A stretch of 64,000 nt of DNA, from positions 1,054,001-1,118,000 of the forward strand of contig OZ241752.1 of assembly GCA_965201155.1 (NCBI GenBank), in the 5' to 3' direction. Source of the stretch: JANQOH01 sp965201155 (lineage in GTDB: Bacteria > Pseudomonadota > Alphaproteobacteria > UBA7887). The notes below the pieces were generated by a model that saw only the letters and a list, made by a program, of their open reading frames with translations, was not told where the DNA came from and searched no databases. The position numbers were made by a program, and so were the translations under genes. Of this stretch, positions 1-8,842 are shown piece after piece; positions within the stretch are counted from its first letter, which is position 1, and each line of letters begins with the position of its first letter.

Positions 1-828
1 CACTCCGAGTATCCGCAGAGCCGCGGCGACCTGCACCGTCTTGCCGAGGCCCATGTCATCCGACAGCAGCAACCGGTCCATCTTGATCAGGGCGTGAACA
101 CCGTCACGCTGGAACGGCATGAGTTCGGCAGGCCATTCCAGCGGTGTGTCGGCCCCGTCCGAGGCCCGGTTGGTCGGGGGCGCCGCCAGCGCCTCCCACA
201 GCCGCGCAGTCAAGTCGAATTCTGCCGGGGCTTGCTCATGGGCTACCGATGCGGCATTCAGGGATACGGCGTCGTTACCTGTCCTTCTTCCCGCATTGTC
301 GATGCGAGGCGGCAAGGAAAACACCGCGTTCAGCCCGCTGATTTCCGACAATGACCGGAGTCGAGCGTCGGCAGATGCTACGGCCAAAGCTCCGGCAGCT
401 CTCTCCATTGGCCCGAGCGGGTCTTTCCATTGCATGATCCGGCCCAGAGCTTCGTTCGCGGCGGATTGCGGCCCCGGGGGCCCGTTCACCCATAACGGCC
501 GGAGAGATTCCCGAACAACACAGCAAAAGGGCGTTTCAAGGTTCAGGGCGTTGAACTGTGTGGGAGGCGCTTCCTCCGCCAGACCAATCAGCAATATGGG
601 TGCGGCGGTACACGACCGGAGCAAGGCTTCCGCCAGAAAAGGCAATCCGGCTTCATCCCCATATCGCCGCGGGTCTCCCTGGACGAAGCTGAAGCCCAGA
701 GGTTCACCCCACGCCGAGGTCTCCAACAACCCGGCATGCATTCCGCGGCCGTCCTGTGCCGTGACAAACCGCAGCCACCCGATCACGCTGCCTTCCCCGC
801 CCCTTCTCGTGCGGTCAAGGGCGGGCAC
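1..828 (-). CDS. SNF2-family helicase, N-terminal part (runs off window)
   Basis: The reading frame enters from the left edge and carries a superfamily-2 P-loop (DDMGLGKT) at about residues 256-263, preceded by FQRDGVHALIKMDR, the usual Q-motif-like approach to the ATP site of SNF2 enzymes. About 250 residues without a recognised domain come first. I chose the GTG at 828 because the frame is open up to a stop at 841-843 and the next ATG (741) would remove conserved-looking sequence. It lies 35 bp downstream of the BrxC/D-like ATPase gene on the same strand, so it is very likely the last visible gene of that operon. SNF2 ATPases translocate on DNA; in BREX-, DISARM- and Shango-like systems they serve anti-phage defence, which is my inference here. 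DEAH and C-terminal motifs lie outside the window. Confidence 0.8.
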   Translation of the reverse strand, partial: MPALDRTRRGGEGSVIGWLRFVTAQDGRGMHAGLLETSAWGEPLGFSFVQGDPRRYGDEAGLPFLAEALLRSCTAAPILLIGLAEEAPPTQFNALNLETPFCCVVRESLRPLWVNGPPGPQSAANEALGRIMQWKDPLGPMERAAGALAVASADARLRSLSEISGLNAVFSLPPRIDNAGRRTGNDAVSLNAASVAHEQAPAEFDLTARLWEALAAPPTNRASDGADTPLEWPAELMPFQRDGVHALIKMDRLLLSDDMGLGKTVQVAAALRILGV

Positions 829-863
829 GCGAAATTTCCATCAGGAATCGTATGGCAGGGACC

Positions 864-2126
864 TTATTCGGATTCGTCCCCGGATTCGTCCTCAAGGTCC
901 GTGTTCCGTTCATACAGAGTGGTAAAACCCTCGATCTCGGTATCGGGCTGGTGGTTCGGATACAGTCGGCACAGATCCCATTCGTTGATGGCGGCGCGGA
1001 CCTTGTAGCGCATCCGCCCTTGAAACCCCGCTCCCCCCGCTGACGCTTCCTGGGCCGGAGGCTCCCACCCATACGCTTTGCGGTACAGGCTGCGCAGCGT
1101 TTCCACGGTTGCCCTTACGTCTTCGTCGCTGAGCGGCTCCAGAGCCAGACTGTCCTGCTCGAGAAGGCGCATACCCCTCTCGGCGCGGGCACCGATATTG
1201 CGGTATCTTGTGCTCTGCTCCAGCCTCGGCCGAACGTAGTCTCCATCCTTCTTTTGGCCATCGGGGCTGATGATCGCGGAGGCAAAATCCTCGGTTACCG
1301 CGCCGACCACAACGAGGCCGGGATAATTTTCTCCCTCTGCCACGCCCATCCACCGCGCCAATTCGGCGTAGGAGCGGCCTCGCTGCAATATCGAATAGGA
1401 GCCGACCAGTTCGATTTCGTCAAGAAGTACGACCCAGCCCCGATATCCGGCGCTCTTGATCAATTCGACGGCGAACCGCAACCGCTCCGGCGGAAGGTCG
1501 GCCGCCCTCGGTGCACGGAACTTGTAATTTCGCGCCTGGCCGATTTGCCTCAGCCCGTTGCGAACCCTGGGCAACTGTATGCGGTCGCCCGCCCAGAAAG
1601 ACTCGATCTCGCTGATCAGATCCAGATCTTCCGATCGTTCATGTACAACCCGGCTTGCAGGGAATATCCTGCTCAGAAGGCCGTTCGAGGCGGCAGTATC
1701 GGCCCACTGGGCAAAACCTGCGTACTTCTCCGAATCCGGCGTCATGGAAAGTGCAAGCTCTTCAATGAATCGCCCGCGCCGGTCGGGTATCCGGCCGTTT
1801 TCCATGGCCGAGGTGAACACCTTCCCCAGATCGTAGAGGGGCGTTTCCTTGCTGATCGCAACCCTGCTGCAGAGGAAATTGCGAGAATGCGCGAGGTGTT
1901 CGAGGTGCGCCAGAAGATGCGACTTGCCCGAGCCGAAATCCCCGGAAACAAGCATTCCATGATGGTGTGCAGACCGGTCATGGCTACTCGCCGCCTCATC
2001 GAGCATTCGGATAAACCGCTCTTCGGCCCGCGGTTGGTTGCAGCCCAGTTCCCGCACGGCCTGCCTGTTCGGCACGCCGTTGCGCAAGGCTTCCACGGCG
2101 AGCCGGGCTTCGAGTTTTCCGTCCAT
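864..2126 (-). CDS. BREX-type (BrxC/BrxD-like, DUF2791) P-loop ATPase
   Basis: A 420-residue protein with Walker A GDFGSGKSH at residues 62-70 and a Walker B-like VVLLDEIEL at 232-240. The arrangement, a short helical N terminus and a P-loop within the first 70 residues followed by LLAHLEHLA, matches the BREX ATP-binding family (BrxC/BrxD, DUF2791). Such proteins act as AAA-like ATPases in multi-gene phage-defence systems. The start lies 12 bp after the stop of the upstream gene and the stop 35 bp before the helicase, giving a compact operon. The tail is acidic (EDESGDESE). The family call is fairly secure. Which defence system it belongs to is inference; Shango combines a DUF2791-like ATPase with a helicase and a TerB protein, and no TerB domain is visible here. 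Confidence 0.8.
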   Translation of the reverse strand: MDGKLEARLAVEALRNGVPNRQAVRELGCNQPRAEERFIRMLDEAASSHDRSAHHHGMLVSGDFGSGKSHLLAHLEHLAHSRNFLCSRVAISKETPLYDLGKVFTSAMENGRIPDRRGRFIEELALSMTPDSEKYAGFAQWADTAASNGLLSRIFPASRVVHERSEDLDLISEIESFWAGDRIQLPRVRNGLRQIGQARNYKFRAPRAADLPPERLRFAVELIKSAGYRGWVVLLDEIELVGSYSILQRGRSYAELARWMGVAEGENYPGLVVVGAVTEDFASAIISPDGQKKDGDYVRPRLEQSTRYRNIGARAERGMRLLEQDSLALEPLSDEDVRATVETLRSLYRKAYGWEPPAQEASAGGAGFQGRMRYKVRAAINEWDLCRLYPNHQPDTEIEGFTTLYERNTDLEDESGDESE

Positions 2127-2138
2127 AGGATCCGCCTT

Positions 2139-3098
2139 TTACAAAAGCCGCACCAGAGCCGCCACCGGATTGGCAAGGTGCCGGTCCCGAACATCGTCCA
2201 TCACTCTGGTTCGGAGTGCAGGGTAGATTGCCCAGCCTCTCTCGGATTGCTCATCAACGAATGCTTGATCGGTCATCGCAACCAGCAACGCACCGGACAA
2301 CCGATCCACCTCGTCGATAAACTCTCGCAGCAACTCATAGTGATCCATGGTCATCGCGCGGGTATAGTAGCGCACCCCGTCCCGCGGGTTACGAGACACA
2401 GTAACGCGGGTATTATCCAGAAGAATCACCGTGCCCGAATATCCCGACCGCCTCACCCAATAGAGCGCCGACTCGATGAAGTACCGGGCCGTCGTACGAT
2501 TGATGGGCGTATGGATATCGAACGGTTTGACGCTGCCGATCCTGGTGTTGACGCCCTTGAGCCAGTCGAGCAACGGCTGACCGCGGTAGTCTTCCGGCCC
2601 TGCATTCTCCCTCTCCAAAAGGCAGAGTTGCATCATGGCCACCCGGAAAGCCTTGGCCATGTCCCCGTTCCTGGTGACCTCGCGCTCCAGGGCCGGTCGC
2701 AGTTCAAACAGAACGGACTGCGGTTCGAGGCCGTTAGCCTCGGCCACAGCGTCGATGATGTTGATCGTGCTGTCCGGCTCGATGCCGTCGACGCGATAGG
2801 CCTTCTCCGAGAGAAGCTGCAAGATCACTCGGCGCGCGAGCAGCCGCCAGTCGAACTGCGACGCCAGTCCGAAAAAGATGTCCTGCGGCATATGGACGCG
2901 GCTGGTTATCGCGTCCAGGGCCACGAAGAGGTGGTTCCGTTCCTTGCAAAGAGCCTTCAATCCATCGACCAGCGCCGGTTGCTGTTCCTCGGCGGCAACC
3001 GCGAGTTTTACCGCAGCGCCGCCATTCTTGATGAACGTGGACAGATATTCGCGGTCGATATGGTGCAGCCAGGCGGCTACCGGGATGGCGTTGGTCAT
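2139..3098 (-). CDS. BrxC/D-like protein lacking a P-loop
   Basis: A 319-residue protein. Its opening EYLSTFIKNGGAAVKLAV occupies the place where the next gene has its P-loop, but no GxxGxGKS/T is present. A Walker-B-like VILLDNTRV follows at about residues 224-232. It resembles the P-loop-less partner found beside DUF2791 ATPases in defence islands, so it may be a pseudo-ATPase subunit. It overlaps the upstream gene by 4 bp (ATGA) and ends 12 bp before the catalytic paralogue, which implies translational coupling and a fixed subunit ratio. Assignment to the family rests on overall pattern and context, not on a catalytic motif. Confidence 0.6.
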   Translation of the reverse strand: MTNAIPVAAWLHHIDREYLSTFIKNGGAAVKLAVAAEEQQPALVDGLKALCKERNHLFVALDAITSRVHMPQDIFFGLASQFDWRLLARRVILQLLSEKAYRVDGIEPDSTINIIDAVAEANGLEPQSVLFELRPALEREVTRNGDMAKAFRVAMMQLCLLERENAGPEDYRGQPLLDWLKGVNTRIGSVKPFDIHTPINRTTARYFIESALYWVRRSGYSGTVILLDNTRVTVSRNPRDGVRYYTRAMTMDHYELLREFIDEVDRLSGALLVAMTDQAFVDEQSERGWAIYPALRTRVMDDVRDRHLANPVAALVRLL

Positions 3099-3895
3099 CC
3101 GTCGCCCTTGCTGAATCGGATTCCGTAATATTCGGCGCTGTCGCCATTTGGCCCGATGAAGGAAAAGAGGTCACTCGAGCGCTTGCGGGCACCTGTTGAA
3201 GACGGGAATGACACCGCCGCGCCATTCCTCGTATGGCGCGGCCCGTCGGAATCAAGAATGTACAGGTCGCGGGCAAAATCGCTTCGACCGTAATCGCGGG
3301 CGCTGCCGGGCAAAGCCGTCATCAACTTATAGATTCTGGCCAGAGGTACAACGCGTCCGTTGGCGGACAAAAGGTCGGAAGATGATGCCTCGGTAACGTC
3401 CGTATAAACGGCATACAGGGATTCCAGAAATCTTTGCGAGGAAAAACCGCTGGATTTCTTCTGATTTGCCAGAAGGAGATCGACAAGATAGGATGGCCTT
3501 ACGGTGGATACCTTCTTTTTGTCCACTCTGACTGCGCGTTCGCCCGGGATTATCCGCACAACTGACGGGTACGAAATCAAGAACCCGTCCCGCTCGTAGA
3601 TATTCAAGCCCTGTGCAGCGGCTGCAGCCTTGAGGGTATCTGCGTACTGAGCGCCAAACAACTCCTGTTCTTCCTCGTCGGAGAACGGCCAACAGGAAAC
3701 GGCATTCGAAACCTCCTGCCGGAGCGCTGTCAGGGCTTCATTCAACCTCCCCTGGCAGCGCCTTATATCTGCAATATTGCCGGTTCGGGCAGCTTTCGCC
3801 AACGCACGGGCTTGTGAGACCACACTACCGGCCGATTTCTGTGCGGCCTCGGCGGCTCCTTCAGTGTCACTGCAGGCTTGTTCGAAGCTGATCAC
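3095..3895 (-). CDS. Defence-operon protein of unknown function
   Basis: A 266-residue protein, first gene of the four-gene leftward operon. The N-terminal ~70 residues are alanine- and glutamine-rich and should form helices or a coiled coil. The middle holds a segment rich in conserved-looking basic and hydrophobic residues (ISYPSVVRIIPGERAVRV, then RPSYLVDLLLANQ). No nuclease, methylase or TerB motif is visible. It overlaps the following gene by 4 bp. Position suggests a specificity or scaffold subunit of the BREX/Shango-like set, but sequence alone gives no activity. Confidence 0.6.
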   Translation of the reverse strand: MISFEQACSDTEGAAEAAQKSAGSVVSQARALAKAARTGNIADIRRCQGRLNEALTALRQEVSNAVSCWPFSDEEEQELFGAQYADTLKAAAAAQGLNIYERDGFLISYPSVVRIIPGERAVRVDKKKVSTVRPSYLVDLLLANQKKSSGFSSQRFLESLYAVYTDVTEASSSDLLSANGRVVPLARIYKLMTALPGSARDYGRSDFARDLYILDSDGPRHTRNGAAVSFPSSTGARKRSSDLFSFIGPNGDSAEYYGIRFSKGDG

Positions 3896-4448
3896 TGCCC
3901 GAAGACTCCCTGTTTGGTACAGACGAGCGCTACTATAGAAGTCTCCGCCCCGTCCGCCAACATCAGACCTGCGCTCGAAAGTGGCGGTCGCGGCAGGCAG
4001 GTCATGTGGCCCAAGACCCCAATATCCTCAAAAGCTGGGCTCGTTCGGCGTCAGGGGCAACGTCACATCATGATTCATGTGCCAGGGGGAAGGGTGTAGC
4101 GCTTGCCCCGGACATTTGTTCCGGTCAGTGACAAATCGCCGATTGGAGTTGCCCTGTTACGTAAAGGCGCTCCTCGAAGTCCCGAACCCAGACTCGCCGG
4201 AAAAAAGTGCGTCCGTCAGGATAGAGTGTACGGGTAAGACATTCTTATGTGCAGTTGTCAATGGTGTGGTATGGTAGATGCGGTGGGTGTTCCCTTGCTG
4301 GTAGCGATGAACGCCATGAAGGAGCGCGCCATCGCCGGCAATCACTTGAAACACAGTTTACGAATTGCACGGTGATGAGTGATGGAGAAACAGCACCCGA
4401 AACGGTGACCGCCGCTGCGTCGTTATGGTGTATTGCTTCGGAGTCCGG
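3896..4448. other. Intergenic region between divergent genes
   Basis: 553 bp separate the start of the defence operon from the squalene-synthase gene, transcribed in opposite directions. No convincing ORF, tRNA or IS end is seen. It should hold both promoters; I cannot place either with confidence. Confidence 0.4.
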
Positions 4449-5519
4449 ATGCCAGCGATGACACAACGAACAAATGACCATATGGACGAGGCCTCCGATC
4501 TCGCGTGGCAGGCCGCCATGCTTCATGAAGTGTCTCGCACATTCGCCCTGGTGATCCCCGAATTGCCTCCGAAGTTGCGGGATGTGATCAGCAATGCCTA
4601 CCTGCTATGCCGCATTGCGGATACACTGGAGGACGATCCGGAACTCTCTCTCGAGGCCAAGCGCGACAACCTCGCATGGCTCCTTCGCATCATGAGCGGC
4701 AGCGACGAGAGTGAGCAGTTTTCCGACTATGTCGGGCCGCGACTGTCCGTCAAAGCGCCTGCCGCGGAACGTGCCCTTGTTGTGGATACGCCGCGGGTCA
4801 TGCGCATCAACAGCCGGTTTACCGCCTCACAGCGCGATATCGTGGCGCGATGCGTGGGTATCATGTCGCGGGGAATGTCCGAGTTCCGCCAGCATCAAGA
4901 TCCGGGCGGGCTGAAGGACCTCCGCGCTCTCGACCGCTACTGCTACTTCGTCGCCGGCGTTGTGGGTGAGATGATAACGGAACTCTTCTGCGCCTACTCG
5001 AGTGAAATCGAACCTCAACGACGGGCAATGATGGAGCTTGCAGTCTCTTTCGGACAGGGTCTGCAGATGACGAACATCCTGCAAGACATATGGGAAGACC
5101 GGAAGCGTGGGGAATGCTGGCTGCCCCGCGACATGTTCGAGGAAGCAGGGTGCGATCTCCTCGCGGCAGAGCCGGAGGACCAGTTCAGCCCCGCGTTCAA
5201 GAAGGTCATGGATGACCTGGTCGCCATCGCGCACATGCATCTCGGACGTGCGCTTGCCTATATCCTGCTTCTGCCGCGCCATGAAACGGGTCTCCGGCAC
5301 TTCTGCCTGTGGCCGGTCGGGATGGCGGTCATGACGTTGCGGCGTGTCCACTCCCGGAAGGGGTTTTCGAGCCGGCGGCAGGTCAGGATATCACGGCGCA
5401 GCGTCAAGGCGGTTATCATCGTGACCAGCCTCCTGGCTCGCAGGGATTTCGCATTGAGGATGCTCTTCAGGTGGTTTACGCGCAGTCTGAGGCCATCCGT
5501 CGCCTTGCCGCAGTCGTAA
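4449..5519 (+). CDS. Squalene/phytoene synthase family protein
   Basis: A 356-residue trans-isoprenyl diphosphate synthase. The first aspartate-rich motif is DTLEDD at about residues 58-63 and the second is NILQDIWED at about 209-217. YFVAGVVGEMITELF lies between them, a signature of squalene and phytoene synthases. These enzymes condense two C15 or C20 prenyl diphosphates head to head; DTLEDD and the VGxM context favour farnesyl diphosphate farnesyltransferase. The start at 4449 has GGAG 5 bp upstream and is preferred to the in-frame ATG at 4425. The C-terminal ~60 residues are basic and hydrophobic, as in membrane-associated squalene synthases. No other hopanoid or carotenoid gene is adjacent, and it stands opposite to and between two parts of a defence-like island. 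Confidence 0.85.
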   Translation: MPAMTQRTNDHMDEASDLAWQAAMLHEVSRTFALVIPELPPKLRDVISNAYLLCRIADTLEDDPELSLEAKRDNLAWLLRIMSGSDESEQFSDYVGPRLSVKAPAAERALVVDTPRVMRINSRFTASQRDIVARCVGIMSRGMSEFRQHQDPGGLKDLRALDRYCYFVAGVVGEMITELFCAYSSEIEPQRRAMMELAVSFGQGLQMTNILQDIWEDRKRGECWLPRDMFEEAGCDLLAAEPEDQFSPAFKKVMDDLVAIAHMHLGRALAYILLLPRHETGLRHFCLWPVGMAVMTLRRVHSRKGFSSRRQVRISRRSVKAVIIVTSLLARRDFALRMLFRWFTRSLRPSVALPQS

Positions 5520-6055
5520 AATCGGGGGCGCGGTCCGGCATCATTTCCGTAGCGCCTTGATGCGTATCGGAGATTTTCGTAAACGGTTACGACACCAGAT
5601 CAGGTAATTGCACTGACCCGAAGCTACTGTAAAGCAATATATCTTACCGTAGAACAGCAACCATTGTCAGTTTTCAAATATGAATAAAATCCCCTATTTT
5701 AGAAAATTCCGACACACGTTGTGAGGTGCCCGCCCCGCCGGCCGCAGCCCGGAGACAGGGTGAAGGGAAGGTCCCTGCCGCCGGCTGAAAGTGCGAAGGC
5801 CGATCTTCGCCCGCACATGGCGATCTCGAACCCGTCCGCGGACGCCGCTACGCCGTTCTGCTACATTTTCGGCTATCGTCTCCGGCGTTCGCGTTCAACC
5901 ACAGGACAGGATGGCGGGCGGCATCATGGCAGTGCGCATCACCAGTTCGTGCCGGGATCGAGGCCACCTGCTCGGGCAACCGAGTGGCCAAGGCGGCCCC
6001 GCTGAACGGCGTGCATCCGGACCTTCGTGGTCGACTCAACGCACCTGATGAGTGG
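5520..6055. other. Intergenic region, no supported gene
   Basis: The first ~180 bp are AT-rich compared with surroundings (5570-5720). The rest is GC-rich and open in several frames, none with recognisable protein features. 5721-5820 has some riboswitch-like words but no coherent fold that I could complete. It separates convergent genes. Confidence 0.35.
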
Positions 6056-7842
6056 TCAGACCTGGTCCTTGGAGATAAACCGACCGCTCCGATCCGTAAC
6101 GGAGGGACGCGGAATATCCTCGATGTCGCGCATCGCCCGGATCTCTCCAATCTCCGTGGGCGGATAACTGAGACCCCAGGCAACGACCATGCGGCCGAAA
6201 TCCGTGAGCGTCTCAGGGAGTTCGAGCGTACGGGGCACCGGTAACTCGACCAGGCGGACCCCATCGTTGGGAGTGTGTTCCTTCAGCCATGGCCCGAGTG
6301 CCCCGACAGTTTTCCTATGCAGGTGATTTGCTGCTCCGCCGCCAGCAAGAAAGACGGGAACATCGTATCCCGGTCTCCAGCATTCGGCGTTGCGGTCACG
6401 ATCTTTCTTCGTATTCCAGACGACAGTTCGGAGCGTGCGTTCGCACTGAGACACGAACTCAGGTTCCGTTTTTCCCTCACCCAGGAACCAGTGGAACGAA
6501 TCCACGCCGAGGGGCCGCACCTGAGCTTCCATGAAAGCATAGAGGTCGCCCTCACGCTGGTTGAGCCGAAACATGCAGGCATCGAGGGTCAGGGCTCCGA
6601 CATCGACCAGGAGATAAAGGCCCGGAGCGCCGCGGCTGGATTTGGCGAAACCCGTCACCTCTGCCGCGGTCTCAGGAATCACGGCCACGCCCAAATTACT
6701 GGCCGCTTCCTCCGATGATCCCGCTTCCTTGACGTCCGGATCGTCGAGAGACAGTCGCACGGTCTCGACAGTGACGGGCCTGTCGGAGCCGGCGAGCCGC
6801 AGTGCGGCAGCGCCAATGCGCCGGTAGGGTTCAGTGAGTCTCGGGTCGTCATAGCTTGCCGCGGGCATGCCGAGGTTGACTAACCATACAGGTTTGCGAC
6901 GGCGAAAGAGATGCGGCCGGTTGCGACAAAGCCAGCCCTTCGCATAGCGGATTACAAAGGCAAGATAGGCGACGGCTGCCTCGGCCCGGTTCGCCGCCAC
7001 AGCGGCCCGCGAAGTGGAAACCACCGGTTTGCCGCCCCGTGAATCAATCCTTGTTTCAGGGCATCGAGCACGTTCGCTCGGGGTTCCGGCCACGGGTAGA
7101 ACGCCCCATCCTCCTGCACCCATAGCAGGGTTCTCCAGAGGTACGGATTCCCGCCGCTGAGACATGGCGTGGGCGCAGGAATGGCGATCGTCGGTTCACC
7201 CGCCTCGTAGGGCAGCCGAACGATCATCTTGGTGGAACTGGTGCCGAAATCGAGGCCGAGGACGACGAATAACTCTTCGCCGACGGGGGTCGAGAGTTCC
7301 ACACCAGCCCGGAGCAATTCTTCGAGATGCAATCTTTCCGCATCGGAAATAAAGGCGGGCGGCGGCTCACGCACAGCCGCTTCGCTCGGGAAATCCCAGT
7401 ACCGGAATACCGGTTTTTGAGGTTTCGGGGCAGCCTCGGGTATCTGCGGTGTCCGTGGCGCGGCTTGGGCTGTTTTCTTTGGCGAAGCGGGTCGCTGACG
7501 AGCCGCAGGAGGCGGTACCCGGGGTATCGTTCGCGCGGTGCGTGCCGACCTTCTTTGTCCATGCCAAGGCGGTGCGGTTTGCGCGATCTGGTTTGCGGGG
7601 CAATCGGCGCGCCCGCAGGAGCGCGGGTTTTCGGGCGTGACGAATGTGCCGCAACGGGCGCACGCTACCAAGTCCTGTGCGCTGTCCTCCTGAGTTGCGG
7701 CCTTGCGTTGCGCGGGTGCGCGCCGCGACGGCGCCGCTTCCTTGCGCCGCTCGTCGAGCCGCCCGATCATCTTGAATCCGTACCAGACGATGGCGATGAT
7801 CAGGATAGTGAACAGCAGTTTCGGGAGGCTGAAGCCAAACAT
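6056..7842 (-). pseudogene. Membrane-anchored zinc-ribbon/Hsp70-like ATPase, frameshifted
   Basis: Two overlapping frames form one gene. The first (from ATG 7842) has a transmembrane helix at residues 5-28, a four-cysteine ribbon (C61, C64, C76, C81) as in PP0621-type small membrane proteins, a Pro/Ala linker, then the phosphate-1 loop LGLDFGTSSTKMIV of Hsp70/actin-fold ATPases at about 196-208. The second supplies the phosphate-2-like LLVDVGALTLDACMF and the adenosine-loop FLAGGGAANHL. Matching the two requires one extra base at the G run at 7034-7037, after about residue 269. The intact product would be about 595 residues. The shift may be an inactivating mutation, an assembly error or, less likely, programmed. 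It lies 86 bp downstream of the WYL regulator gene on the same strand. Confidence 0.7.
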
Positions 7843-7927
7843 TAGGGGGTCCCGTTCAACGCCGCCGCCCCAGCGGCACGCATTCTTGCCCGTTTTTACC
7901 CCACCCCGCCCGCCTTTGCCAATGTCT

Positions 7928-8821
7928 TCAAACCGTGGCCGGGAGGCGCGACCCTGCTTTGAGAACGGGGCGGCTTGGCGACCTATGAGCAAGGCGCCAA
8001 GCAAGGACAAACCCGTCCTGGACGTAGCGCCACACGATTTCGCGGCAGACATATATTTCCACTGCGCGGCGGACGTTTTTCACTTCCAGGTGATCCGAGC
8101 CATCGTTTTCCTCGATTACGGAATTCCTGAGCGGCTCCGGAAGACCCGCATTTACCGCGAACACCAAATCGACACAGGTATGCCAGTCGGAGTCTTGTGC
8201 CGCATCGACGTACTCGTGCTTGTCGACACTGTGCACTGCTCGGATTCGACCGGGGACTATATCGGAATAGCGCTCATATTTTTCTCCGACAGCGAAGCCC
8301 CGAAAGTGGGGCCGCATGGCACACGCCACGGGGGCATGGGGAGAGAATCTGATACGGGACAGTCTCCGTCTGCTGACGTAATCGATATCGACGCATCGCT
8401 TGTGAACGCATGCTGCTAGTAGAGCTTGCATGGGGACGGCCTTGGCGCCCGATTCGATCAGGGTAAATGTGGAGACAAAGTGCGAGTCCAGCAACCATCT
8501 CTGGCCAAGACCGGCGGATTCAGCCGCGAGGCCGCGCAACTGGTCGAGGAGCCCTGAGACCGTGTGCGGGGCATAGCGAAGATCAAACTCGTCTCCCGTC
8601 ATACGAAATCCTGACCCGCGCTTCGCGAGGATCATGTCGCGATGTTGGTGCCGATATGCGTTGAGGGCATTTCGCTGGGCATGCTCACGTGTCACGCCGA
8701 GCAACTCGCCGAGTTCGGATACGGTGCCTCCTCCTAGCCAGTAACCCAACAGTTCGACCGCGGCAAAAGGAACCACCTTACTCACCGATAGTGATATAAT
8801 GTCACTAATGGATTCCTTCAA
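7928..8821 (-). CDS. WYL-domain transcriptional regulator (BrxR/CapW-like)
   Basis: A 297-residue protein with an N-terminal winged helix (about residues 20-75; TVSELGELLGVTREHAQR looks like the recognition region), a middle WYL-type domain (YVSRRRLSRIRFSPHAP then MRPHFRGF, about 145-185) and a C-terminal extension resembling the WCX region. BrxR/CapW proteins are repressors that govern phage-defence operons and sense nucleic-acid ligands. It precedes the Hsp70-like gene by 86 bp. An IS5-type element ends 21 bp upstream of its ATG, so its native promoter has probably been replaced or removed. Confidence 0.75.
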   Translation of the reverse strand: MKESISDIISLSVSKVVPFAAVELLGYWLGGGTVSELGELLGVTREHAQRNALNAYRHQHRDMILAKRGSGFRMTGDEFDLRYAPHTVSGLLDQLRGLAAESAGLGQRWLLDSHFVSTFTLIESGAKAVPMQALLAACVHKRCVDIDYVSRRRLSRIRFSPHAPVACAMRPHFRGFAVGEKYERYSDIVPGRIRAVHSVDKHEYVDAAQDSDWHTCVDLVFAVNAGLPEPLRNSVIEENDGSDHLEVKNVRRAVEIYVCREIVWRYVQDGFVLAWRLAHRSPSRPVLKAGSRLPATV

Positions 8822-8842
8822 TAATAGAATTTTCTGCGTATA

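Noticed and set aside
1254..3128. 624-codon plus-strand open frame
   Set aside because: It lies antisense to two BrxC/D-like genes with clear motifs; its translation is rich in His/Arg/Pro with no domain pattern. A GC-rich shadow frame.
5720..5830. Cobalamin-riboswitch-like words (GGTGCCCGCC, GGGTGAAGGGAA)
   Set aside because: The conserved B12-box order and the CCCGCAACTGT segment are missing and no B12-related gene follows.
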